This document shows positions 34,084 through 41,804 of a DNA stretch of 62,320 bases, piece after piece. The DNA is from an uncultured Lachnospiraceae bacterium (lineage in GTDB: Bacteria > Bacillota > Clostridia > Lachnospirales > Lachnospiraceae), in contig CAJUAA010000022.1 in the NCBI GenBank assembly GCA_910584205.1, positions 1 through 62,320 on the forward strand, in the 5' to 3' direction. Below the pieces are notes generated by a model. The model searched no databases and was not told the DNA's origin. It saw only the letters and a program-made list of their open reading frames with translations. Position 1 is the first letter of the stretch, and every line of letters begins with the position of its first letter. The translations under genes and the position numbers were made by a program.

Positions 34084-35112
34084 TTGAGTATTGTTCTGGC
34101 GCTGGTGATTTTCAGTGTCATTGTGATCGTCCATGAGTTTGGACATTTTCTGCTGGCGAAATGCAGCGGGATCACGGTCACGGAATTTTCAGTTGGTATG
34201 GGTCCGAGGCTTCTGAGCCATGAGTGGGGAGGAACCCGCTATTCTCTGAAGCTTCTGCCTTTCGGAGGTTCCTGCATGATGGTGGGAGAGGAAGAGGAAA
34301 GTGAAGAGGAGGGCTCCTTCGGGAGCAAATCCGTATGGGCGCGGATCGCGGTGGTTGCGGCCGGCCCTGTCTTTAATTTTCTGCTTGCATTTGTCCTGTC
34401 TGCGGTCATTGTGGCCAGTATTGGCTACGACGATACCGTCGTGGACGTGACGCCGGGCTATCCGGCGGCGGAAGCCGGCATGCAGAATGGGGACGAGATC
34501 GTCCGCATGAACGGGAGCAGGACGTATGTTTACCGGGAAATCAGTCTGTTCAACAGCCTGTACCAGGGGCAGACGGCGGATGTGGTTTACCGGCGGGACG
34601 GAGCGGAGTATCAGGTGACGCTGACGCCGGTGAAGGATGAGAGCGGCTTTTACCGCTACGGTTTTGAAAAGGTCAATGTACGGACCCGGGGAAATGTGCT
34701 GCAGACCCTGGGATACAGCTTTGCGGAACTTCGGTACTGGCTGAAGGCGATGCTGGAAAGCCTCCTGAAGCTGTTTCAGGGGCAGGTGGGGATCGACGAC
34801 ATGTCCGGCCCCGTGGGGATCGTGGATGCAATCGGCGACACCTACAGAGAGACGCGGTCGGACGGCTGGTATTATGTGACGCTGAACATGATCATCATGT
34901 CGATCCTTTTGTCGGTGAATCTGGGCGTCATGAACCTGCTTCCCCTACCGGCGTTGGACGGAGGGAGGCTTGTATTTCTGCTGATTGAGGCGGTGTGCGG
35001 GAAAGCGCTTCCCCAGGAGAAAGAGAGCATGGTGCATTTTATAGGCTTCGTGCTCCTGATGGGGCTGATGGTCGTGGTGCTGCTGAACGATATCCGGCAT
35101 ATTTTTCTGTGA
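34084..35112 (+). CDS. rseP: Site-2 intramembrane metalloprotease (RseP/RasP)
   Basis: 342 residues. HEFGH at 17-21 in the first membrane helix, a PDZ domain in the middle (GYPAAEAGMQNGDEIVRMNG) and the second metal motif NLLPLPALDGGRL near the end; about four membrane helices. It cleaves membrane-embedded anti-sigma factors and signal-peptide remnants. TTG 34084 follows AGGTGAT; no ATG gives the required N-terminus. Confidence 0.95.
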   Translation: MSIVLALVIFSVIVIVHEFGHFLLAKCSGITVTEFSVGMGPRLLSHEWGGTRYSLKLLPFGGSCMMVGEEEESEEEGSFGSKSVWARIAVVAAGPVFNFLLAFVLSAVIVASIGYDDTVVDVTPGYPAAEAGMQNGDEIVRMNGSRTYVYREISLFNSLYQGQTADVVYRRDGAEYQVTLTPVKDESGFYRYGFEKVNVRTRGNVLQTLGYSFAELRYWLKAMLESLLKLFQGQVGIDDMSGPVGIVDAIGDTYRETRSDGWYYVTLNMIIMSILLSVNLGVMNLLPLPALDGGRLVFLLIEAVCGKALPQEKESMVHFIGFVLLMGLMVVVLLNDIRHIFL

Positions 35113-35166
35113 CGGCTGATCCGGCGATCCGTGTTCGGATGCAACAAATAAGAGGAGAATGAGAGT

Positions 35167-36267
35167 ATGAAACTGGGCATTGTAGGCCTGCCGAATGTGG
35201 GCAAAAGTACACTTTTTAATTCATTGACAAAAGCAGGAGCGGAATCGGCCAATTATCCGTTCTGCACCATTGACCCCAATGTGGGCGTGGTTGCCGTGCC
35301 GGACGAGCGGCTGGGTAAGCTGGCGGCGCTGTATGATTCGGTCAAGGTGACTCCTGCGGTGATCGAATTTGTGGATATTGCGGGACTTGTAAAGGGAGCA
35401 TCCAAAGGCGAGGGACTTGGCAATCAGTTCCTCGCCAATATTCGCGAGGTAGATGCCATTGTGCATGTGGTGCGCTGTTTTGAGGATGGCAATGTAATCC
35501 ATGTGGACGGAAGCGTGGATCCTATGAGAGACATTGAGACCATCAATCTGGAGCTGATTTTCTCGGATATCGAGATTCTGGAGCGCAGGATCGCCAAAAC
35601 CTCCAAAGGGGCGAGAAATGACAAGGCGCTGGCGAAGGAACTGGAGCTTCTGCAGAAGGTGAAGGCGCATCTGGAGGAAGGGAAGACGGCGAAGACCTTT
35701 GCCGGGGTGGAGGACGAGGAGGAACAGGCGTGGCTGGAATCCTGCAATCTTCTGACGTATAAGCCGGTCATCTTTGCGGCAAACGTGGCGGAGGAGGATC
35801 TGGCGGATGACGGAGCGTCCAACGCCCATGTGGGCGCCGTGCGGGATTTTGCCGTGTCCGAGGGCAGTGAGGTGTTTGTGATCTGCGCGCAGATCGAGCA
35901 GGAGATCGCGGAACTGGAAGAGGATGAGAAAAAGATGTTTCTGGAGGATCTGGGCATCACCCGGTCCGGCCTTGACAAGCTGATCCAGGCAAGCTACCGG
36001 CTGCTGGGGCTGATCAGCTTCCTTACCGCCGGGGAGAAGGAGACCCGCGCCTGGACGATCAAAGTGGGGACAAAAGCGCCTCAGGCTGCCGGAAAGATCC
36101 ATTCGGATTTTGAGAGAGGCTTCATCCGCGCGGAGGTGGTGAACTACCAGGCGCTTCTGGACTGCGGCTCCATCGCCGCGGCGAAGGCGAAGGGCCTGGT
36201 GGGAAGCGAAGGCAAGGAATATGTGATGAAGGACGGAGACGTGGTGGAATTCCTGTTTAATGTCTGA
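35167..36267 (+). CDS. ychF: Redox-regulated ATPase/GTPase YchF
   Basis: 366 residues. P-loop GLPNVGKSTLFNSL, DIAGLVKGASKGEGLGNQFL, then a coiled helical insert and C-terminal TGS domain (RAWTIKVGTKAPQAAGKIHSDFERGFIRAEV is the usual ending, seen in parts). Obg-family ATPase that binds ribosomes. AGAGGAG precedes ATG 35167. Confidence 0.96.
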   Translation: MKLGIVGLPNVGKSTLFNSLTKAGAESANYPFCTIDPNVGVVAVPDERLGKLAALYDSVKVTPAVIEFVDIAGLVKGASKGEGLGNQFLANIREVDAIVHVVRCFEDGNVIHVDGSVDPMRDIETINLELIFSDIEILERRIAKTSKGARNDKALAKELELLQKVKAHLEEGKTAKTFAGVEDEEEQAWLESCNLLTYKPVIFAANVAEEDLADDGASNAHVGAVRDFAVSEGSEVFVICAQIEQEIAELEEDEKKMFLEDLGITRSGLDKLIQASYRLLGLISFLTAGEKETRAWTIKVGTKAPQAAGKIHSDFERGFIRAEVVNYQALLDCGSIAAAKAKGLVGSEGKEYVMKDGDVVEFLFNV

Positions 36268-36306
36268 TTTGTGGTAAGGAGGGACCTGCGCTGCGTACTG
36301 TTTCCG

Positions 36307-36323
36307 TGTCGAAATTTGTCGAT
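36307..36323 (+). promoter_or_regulatory. Tandem Spo0A-box-like sites upstream of lgt
   Basis: TGTCGAA (36307-36313, a perfect 0A box) and TGTCGAT (36317-36323), 10 bp start to start, one helical turn apart as in known Spo0A dimer sites. They lie 10 bp upstream of the -35 box of the lgt promoter. Confidence 0.5.
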
Positions 36324-36332
36324 AAACTTTAG

Positions 36333-36361
36333 TTGAAAAATGTCTCAAAAAGCAATAAAAT
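36333..36361 (+). promoter_or_regulatory. Promoter of lgt
   Basis: TTGAAA (36333-36338), 17 bp, TAAAAT (36356-36361), 50 bp before the lgt start codon. Confidence 0.75.
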
Positions 36362-36410
36362 AGGAGTGTAGACTGTACCGGTCAGTTTACATTGGAAAGG
36401 AAATTCATCG

Positions 36411-37331
36411 ATGAACACAGCAATCAACTTTCCGCATCTGGGCATTTACCTGGATCATGTGGGGAAATCGATCTCTGTCTTTGGGTTCGACATTGCCTAT
36501 TATGGAATTACTATGGGGCTCTCCATCCTGCTGGGCCTGTATCTGGCGGAGCGGGAGGCAAAGAGAACCGGACAGGATCCGGATACCTACACGGATTTGG
36601 TGATCTACGCGATCGTATTTTCCATTATCTGTGCAAGGGCGTATTATGTGATTTTCTCATGGGATAACTACAAAGATAACCTGCTCAGCATCTTTAACCT
36701 GAGACAGGGAGGCATAGCGATCTACGGTGCGATTATTGGTGCGGTATCTACTGTTTATGTGTACAGCAGGGTGAAAAAGCTGTCGTTTCTGCAAATGGTG
36801 GATACTGCCTGTATCGGACTCGTGGCGGGGCAGATTCTGGGCCGCTGGGGCAATTTCTTCAACAGGGAGGCGTTTGGCGGCTATACGGACGGGCTCTTTG
36901 CCATGCAGCTTCCGGTGAGCGCCGTACGCGCTCACGAGATTACAGAAGAAATGTGGGCGCACGTACAGATCGTTGGAGGAGAACAGTTTATACAGGTACA
37001 TCCTACGTTTCTCTACGAATGTCTGTGGAACCTTGGAGTCATCTGCTTCCTGTACTGGTACCGTACAAGGAAGAAGTTCCAGGGGGAACTGTTCCTGACC
37101 TATCTCCTTGGATATGGCCTTGGGCGGGTCTGGATCGAAGGTCTGCGTACGGACCAGCTTCAGATCGGGAGTACGGGAATTCCCGTGTCTCAGGTGCTGG
37201 CAGGTGTATTGATTCTGTTTTCCCTCTGCATGATCCTGGCAGGCAGAAAAAGGAATACGAGTGGGGAGGTTTTTGAACAGGCAGATGAACATCAAGAAGA
37301 CGATCGAAGCACAGCGGGAAAGAATGGATAA
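36411..37331 (+). CDS. lgt: Prolipoprotein diacylglyceryl transferase
   Basis: 306 residues, about seven membrane helices, with the Lgt signature GRWGNFFNREAFGG from residue 144 and HPTFLYECLWNLGV, plus the late GRVWIEGLRTDQL segment. It attaches diacylglycerol to the lipobox cysteine of prolipoproteins. GGAAAGGAAA precedes ATG 36411. The tail after residue 280 is acidic and overlaps a small downstream ORF. Confidence 0.96.
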   Translation: MNTAINFPHLGIYLDHVGKSISVFGFDIAYYGITMGLSILLGLYLAEREAKRTGQDPDTYTDLVIYAIVFSIICARAYYVIFSWDNYKDNLLSIFNLRQGGIAIYGAIIGAVSTVYVYSRVKKLSFLQMVDTACIGLVAGQILGRWGNFFNREAFGGYTDGLFAMQLPVSAVRAHEITEEMWAHVQIVGGEQFIQVHPTFLYECLWNLGVICFLYWYRTRKKFQGELFLTYLLGYGLGRVWIEGLRTDQLQIGSTGIPVSQVLAGVLILFSLCMILAGRKRNTSGEVFEQADEHQEDDRSTAGKNG

Positions 37332-37449
37332 AATGTCGGAACGGACCGATAACCTGACGGAACTGCTGGAAGAGGCACAACGAATGGACTGGCTGATCGG
37401 AATCTATGAGACCAAAAGATCAACTGGGTGTATAAGAAAAAATGCATAA
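37285..37449 (+). CDS. Spo0E-like small protein (possible aspartyl-phosphate phosphatase)
   Basis: 54 residues, two predicted helices: IKKTIEAQRERMDKM and LTELLEEAQRMDWLIGIYETK. The second helix resembles the Spo0E pattern S-Q-x-L-D-x-L-I-x-x-Y, here AQRMDWLIGIY, and length fits that family, which removes phosphate from Spo0A. It overlaps the end of lgt by 47 bp. Start is uncertain: ATG 37285 or TTG 37273, the latter only 3 nt after GGGGAGG. The weak match and overlap keep this tentative. Confidence 0.45.
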   Translation: MNIKKTIEAQRERMDKMSERTDNLTELLEEAQRMDWLIGIYETKRSTGCIRKNA

Positions 37450-37470
37450 GGATTGTTATGCTCAGAACAG

Positions 37471-37512
37471 GCAGGGCCGCCGCACGGAGAAAGTGCGGCG
37501 GCCCTGCTTTTT
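37471..37512 (+). terminator. Strong intrinsic terminator after lgt
   Basis: GCAGGGCCGCCGCAC (37471-37485) pairs perfectly with GTGCGGCGGCCCTGC (37493-37507), a 15-bp GC-rich stem, followed by TTTTT. Confidence 0.93.
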
Positions 37513-37543
37513 GCGTTTCTGAAGAATTTCTGAAGAAACAGTC

Positions 37544-37572
37544 TTGCAATTTCCTCTGTTTGGGGTTATGAT
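37544..37572 (+). promoter_or_regulatory. Promoter of the mraZ (dcw) operon
   Basis: TTGCAA (37544-37549), 17 bp, TATGAT (37567-37572). Confidence 0.8.
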
Positions 37573-37582
37573 AAACAGGTAA

Positions 37583-37608
37583 GTGGAGAAAAGTGGTGAA
37601 AAGTGGTC
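37583..37608 (+). promoter_or_regulatory. MraZ operator: three GTGG repeats
   Basis: GTGGAG (37583), GTGGTG (37593) and GTGGTC (37603) recur every 10 bp, joined by AAAA-like spacers, just after the predicted start of transcription. This matches the repeated MraZ-binding boxes known upstream of dcw operons, through which MraZ represses its own operon. A fourth GTGG at 37624 is off-phase. Confidence 0.88.
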
Positions 37609-37650
37609 TGAAAGTAAAGAAAAGTGGATGGCCATGGTGAGAGTGGGTGT

Positions 37651-38088
37651 ATGTCGATGTTTATGGGTGAGTACAGACATACCGTGGATTCCAAAGGCAG
37701 GCTGATCATTCCCGCCAAATTCCGTGAGCTGTTGGGCGCTGAGTTTGTTGTGACGAGGGGACTGGACGGCTGCCTCTTTGTATACCCCATGGACAGTTGG
37801 GGAGAATACGTGGAGGAGCTGAAAAAGCTGCCGCTCACAGACAGAAATGCCAGACTTTTCAAACGCTTTCTCATAGCAGGCGCCACCACCTGCGAGCTGG
37901 ACAGGCAGGGCAGGATTCTCCTTCCGGTAACGCTTCGTGAATTTGCGGATATTGACAAGGATGTGCTCCTTGCAGGCATGCTGGACCACATCGAGATCTG
38001 GAACGAGGAGCGCTGGAAGGAAAATGCGGATTTCAGTGACATGGATACCATTGCCGGTCATCTGAATTATCTGAATGGCAGTGAGTAA
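37651..38088 (+). CDS. mraZ: Transcriptional regulator MraZ
   Basis: 145 residues with two SpoVT/AbrB-like MraZ repeats: GEYRHTVDSKGRLIIPAKFRE and TTCELDRQGRILLPVTLREFADI. It forms a ring-shaped oligomer that binds the GTGG boxes in its own leader and represses the division operon. An ATG at 37657 is an equally good start. Confidence 0.95.
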   Translation: MSMFMGEYRHTVDSKGRLIIPAKFRELLGAEFVVTRGLDGCLFVYPMDSWGEYVEELKKLPLTDRNARLFKRFLIAGATTCELDRQGRILLPVTLREFADIDKDVLLAGMLDHIEIWNEERWKENADFSDMDTIAGHLNYLNGSE

Positions 38089-38098
38089 AGGAGAGGCT

Positions 38099-39034
38099 AT
38101 GGAGTTCAGACATTATTCCGTGATGCTGAAGGAGACCATTCGGGAACTTTGTATCCGTCCGGAAGGGATCTATGTGGACGGGACGTTGGGCGGAGGGGGA
38201 CATGCCCTGGAGGTGTGCAGAAGGCTTTCCGGCCAGGGACATTTTTACGGGATCGATCAGGACGCCGACGCGGTCGCGGCGGCAGGAGAGAGACTTTCCG
38301 GATTCGGCGGCCTTGTGACCATCATCCGCAGCAATTACTGCAGTATGCGGGAAGAACTGGGAAAGCTGGGCGTGGAGCATGCGGACGGGATTCTGCTGGA
38401 TCTGGGCGTGTCGTCTCATCAGCTGGATGAGGCCGGCAGAGGCTTCACTTACAGGGAGGACGCTCCTCTGGACATGCGGATGGACCAGAGGCAGGAGCGG
38501 ACCGCCAGAGATATTGTAAACGGTTATGATGAAACAGAGCTGTACCACATGATCCGCGATTATGGGGAAGACAGATTTGCAAAGAACATTGCGAAGCATA
38601 TCGTGCAGGCAAGGGAGAAAAAGGCCATTGAGACCACCGGAGAACTGGTGGAGGTCATCCGGGCAGCCATACCGATGAAAGTAAGGATGCAGAAAGGCCA
38701 TCCGGCAAAGCAGACCTTTCAGGCGATCCGTATCGAACTGAACCGGGAACTGGAGGTGCTGAAGGATTCGCTGGACGACATGATCGATATGCTGAATCCG
38801 GGAGGGAGGATCTGTATCATTACGTTCCATTCTCTGGAAGACCGGATTGTAAAAAATACATTCAGAAGAAATGAAAATCCATGTACATGTCCCAGTGATT
38901 TTCCGGTTTGTGTATGTGGAAAAGTATCAAAGGGGAAAGTGATCACAAGAAAGCCGATTTTACCATCAGAGGAGGAACTGCAGGAGAACAGCCGTTCAAA
39001 AAGCGCAAAGCTGAGGGTTTTTGAACGTATTTGA
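38099..39034 (+). CDS. rsmH: 16S rRNA (cytosine-1402-N4)-methyltransferase
   Basis: 311 residues. SAM motif YVDGTLGGGGHAL, DGILLDLGVSSHQLDEAGRGFTY, and C-terminal CIITFHSLEDRIVKNTF. Modifies C1402 of the decoding centre. ATG 38099 follows AAAGGAGAGG, 10 bp after mraZ. Confidence 0.96.
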   Translation: MEFRHYSVMLKETIRELCIRPEGIYVDGTLGGGGHALEVCRRLSGQGHFYGIDQDADAVAAAGERLSGFGGLVTIIRSNYCSMREELGKLGVEHADGILLDLGVSSHQLDEAGRGFTYREDAPLDMRMDQRQERTARDIVNGYDETELYHMIRDYGEDRFAKNIAKHIVQAREKKAIETTGELVEVIRAAIPMKVRMQKGHPAKQTFQAIRIELNRELEVLKDSLDDMIDMLNPGGRICIITFHSLEDRIVKNTFRRNENPCTCPSDFPVCVCGKVSKGKVITRKPILPSEEELQENSRSKSAKLRVFERI

Positions 39035-39062
39035 ATTAGAGTGACGAGGGGAGCTGATCATA

Positions 39063-39551
39063 ATGGCCACAGACAGAAGACAGAGATATATAGAGGGGAA
39101 TACGGTACGGAAGATACAGCCGGTTGAGCGTCCGGAGAGAAGGCAGGAACCAAAGAGACAGCATCGGAACCATCCGCACAGGAAAGAAAGTATCCAGTAT
39201 GTCAATGTGTTTTATACCGTCTTTCTGGCAGCTGCGGCGTGCATGGTGCTTTGGTCCTGCGTCAATTATCTGCAGCTTCAGGCAGAGACTACCAGCCGGA
39301 TCAAGAATATCTCGGCGCTGGAGATGCAGCTGGAGGAGCTGCGGAAGGAAAACGATGACAATTATACCCGGATTATGACTGCCGTGGATCTGGATTACAT
39401 CAAGGATGTGGCGATCAATGAACTGGGAATGGTGTACGCAGGGGAGGACCAGGTCATCCTGTATGACGGGGGAACCCGGGATTATGTGAGACAGAGCGGG
39501 GAAATCCCCAAAGAAGAAAGTACACTGATGGATCAAATCTTAGGGAAATAA
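39063..39551 (+). CDS. ftsL: Cell division protein FtsL-like (septum formation initiator family)
   Basis: 162 residues: a basic cytoplasmic part rich in Arg/Gln, one membrane helix (YVNVFYTVFLAAAACMVLWSCV), then a coiled coil (TTSRIKNISALEMQLEELRKEND) and a short extracytoplasmic end. Low sequence conservation but position between rsmH and a class B PBP and this topology fit FtsL. It would bridge FtsQ/DivIB and DivIC to the septal synthase. Confidence 0.85.
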   Translation: MATDRRQRYIEGNTVRKIQPVERPERRQEPKRQHRNHPHRKESIQYVNVFYTVFLAAAACMVLWSCVNYLQLQAETTSRIKNISALEMQLEELRKENDDNYTRIMTAVDLDYIKDVAINELGMVYAGEDQVILYDGGTRDYVRQSGEIPKEESTLMDQILGK

Positions 39552-39569
39552 TCAGGACGGGAGCATCAA

Positions 39570-41750
39570 GTGGCAGGAAACAGAAACAGAAGGCGTTTAT
39601 CCAGAAAGCAGAGAATTACACTGAAGATGAAGCGGAAGCTGGCGCTGTTATTCGTCATAATCGTGCTGATTTTAATCGGGATCTTCGGCTGGCTGGTCTA
39701 CATTATCCGCGTCAGCGGCGAGCGGTATACGAGAAAAGTGCTTTCCCAGCAGGATACGAACAGTATCCTGCTTCCATACAGGAGAGGGGATATTTACGAC
39801 CGAAACGGGACGATCCTGGCGACCAGCGAGAAGGTATATAATCTGATCCTGGACCCGGCGGTACTGTGGGAAAACCATAACGACGATCCGGAGAAGGACT
39901 GCGTGGAGCCGACGCTGCAGGCGCTGGTGTCTTATTTTGAGCAGGACCGGAGTGATCTGAACCGGATCATGGACGAGAAAAAAGGCAGTCATTATGTGGT
40001 TCTGGAAAAGCAGCTTACCAAGGCAGAAGTGGAAGAGTTCGAAACTGCCATGGAAGATTCAGAGAACAGGATCGAAGGCGTATGGCTGGAGGATTCCTAT
40101 ATCCGGCGGTATCCTTACAACGATCTGGCCTGCAATGTGATCGGCTATACCGTATCCGGAAACGTGGGCCAGTACGGGATTGAACAGCAGTATACAGAAG
40201 TACTCAATGGAGAGAACGGAAGAAGCTACAGTTATCTGAACGACGATCTGGAGCAGGAGAAGACGGTCCGTCCGGCAGAGGACGGGAACAGCGTCATGTC
40301 CACCATAGATATTACGCTTCAGGAGATTGTAGAAAAATATATTGACGAGTTTCAGGAAAAATACACAGACGCCTTCCGGGAAGGAGACGGAAGCTATACG
40401 GCCGCGGCGGTCATGATGAATCCCAATACGGGAGAAATACTGGCCATGGCCAGCAACCGGCGGTATGATCTGAACAATCCGTACGATGTGGTCGTCAACG
40501 GCCTGTACACGGAGGAGGAAGCGCAGAACCTGTCGGAGGAGGACCGTCTGAACGCTCTGAATGAGCTGTGGCGGAATTTCTGTATCAGCGATACTTATGA
40601 ACCCGGTTCTACGGCAAAGCCCATTACCATTGCGGCAGGCCTGGAGACGGGCGCCGTCCACGACGGGGATACCTTTCTGTGCGACGGACGGAAGAATGTG
40701 GGAGGAAAGGACATCTGGTGCTCGAAGAAAATAGGGCATGGAGTCATCACTTTGGAAGGCTCTTTGATGTTATCCTGCAATGACGCGCTGATGCAGATCG
40801 CGGAAAAGGTGGGAGAAAGTAATTTCTCCAGATATCAGAATATGTTTAACCTGGGGCTTCGGACGAATATCGATCTGCCCGGAGAGGCCCGTACGGATAC
40901 GCTGATTTATTATACGAAGGAAAACGCGCCCAATGAGAGGCTGGTCATGCGTACGACCGACCTGGCCACCAACTCTTTCGGACAGAATTACAACGTGACC
41001 ATGATTCAGATGGCATCGGCATTTTCCGCCTGCATCAACGGCGGATACTATTATCAGCCCCATGTAGTAAAAAAGATCATGGATACCGGGGGCGGAACCA
41101 TAGAAAACAAGGAGCCGATCCTTCTGCGGACTCCGATTTCCGCGAAGACGTCCGCTCTGATCCGAAGATACCTGTACAATACCATGTACGGTCCCGAGGA
41201 CGCCAACGGGAACCATGCCACTGGACGGGCGGCCCGGATCGCGGGATACGCCATGGGCGGAAAGACGGGGACAGCCGAGAAGATCCCGAGAGACAAGACT
41301 AATTATCTGGTATCGTTTATCGGGTTTGCTCCGGCGGATCATCCGGAAGTGGTACTGTATGTGGTAGTGGACCGGCCCAATGCGGAGAAGCAGTCGTCCA
41401 GTTCTTTTGCCCAGGAGATCTGGAAAAATATCATGAAAGAGGCGCTGCCGTATCTGAACATCTATCCGACGGAGGAGGTTCCGGCGGATATGCAGGAGGA
41501 GTACGCGGCGGACCAGGCGGCTGCGGAAGAGGCGGCCGGAACGGAAGAAGAGCCGGAGGAAGAGGATCCGGTCCCGGAGGGGACCCTGGTGGACCCACAG
41601 ACCGGAGAGACCGTGCAGATGCCGGACCCGGCAACGATCGATCCCAACGATGATTCCGTTATGGGCGATGTACCGATCAATGATAATCTGGTGGACGTAA
41701 AACCGGCGGAGGCAACGCAGGAAAACGAAAACGACAATCCAACTGAATAA
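39570..41750 (+). CDS. ftsI: Class B penicillin-binding protein (FtsI/PBP2-like transpeptidase)
   Basis: 726 residues. Basic start and membrane helix (LALLFVIIVLILIGIFGWLVYII), dimerisation domain (YRRGDIYDRNGTILATS), transpeptidase with STAK (YEPGSTAKPITIAAG), SCN-type SCND and GGKTGTAEK. The last 100 residues are an acidic Pro/Glu-rich tail, unusual for FtsI. GTG 39570 follows GGGAGC. Septal peptidoglycan cross-linking with FtsW is the likely role; the next gene is a paralogue. Confidence 0.92.
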   Translation: MAGNRNRRRLSRKQRITLKMKRKLALLFVIIVLILIGIFGWLVYIIRVSGERYTRKVLSQQDTNSILLPYRRGDIYDRNGTILATSEKVYNLILDPAVLWENHNDDPEKDCVEPTLQALVSYFEQDRSDLNRIMDEKKGSHYVVLEKQLTKAEVEEFETAMEDSENRIEGVWLEDSYIRRYPYNDLACNVIGYTVSGNVGQYGIEQQYTEVLNGENGRSYSYLNDDLEQEKTVRPAEDGNSVMSTIDITLQEIVEKYIDEFQEKYTDAFREGDGSYTAAAVMMNPNTGEILAMASNRRYDLNNPYDVVVNGLYTEEEAQNLSEEDRLNALNELWRNFCISDTYEPGSTAKPITIAAGLETGAVHDGDTFLCDGRKNVGGKDIWCSKKIGHGVITLEGSLMLSCNDALMQIAEKVGESNFSRYQNMFNLGLRTNIDLPGEARTDTLIYYTKENAPNERLVMRTTDLATNSFGQNYNVTMIQMASAFSACINGGYYYQPHVVKKIMDTGGGTIENKEPILLRTPISAKTSALIRRYLYNTMYGPEDANGNHATGRAARIAGYAMGGKTGTAEKIPRDKTNYLVSFIGFAPADHPEVVLYVVVDRPNAEKQSSSSFAQEIWKNIMKEALPYLNIYPTEEVPADMQEEYAADQAAAEEAAGTEEEPEEEDPVPEGTLVDPQTGETVQMPDPATIDPNDDSVMGDVPINDNLVDVKPAEATQENENDNPTE

Positions 41751-41762
41751 GGAAGAGAAACG

Positions 41763-41804
41763 CCTCATAAGATAGTGACAACGGTTCTTATGAGGTATTT
41801 TTTT
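41763..41804 (+). terminator. Hairpin and T-tract overlapping the next gene's start
   Basis: CCTCATAAGA (41763-41772) pairs perfectly with TCTTATGAGG (41786-41795); TATTTTTTT follows. It has the form of an intrinsic terminator, yet its 3' arm supplies the only ribosome site (GAGG) of the following gene, whose TTG start lies in the T-tract. Confidence 0.75.

Noticed and set aside
37261..37284. GTG 37261 as start of the Spo0E-like ORF
   Set aside because: It would place the GGGGAGG ribosome site inside the coding sequence; starts at 37273 or 37285 fit better.
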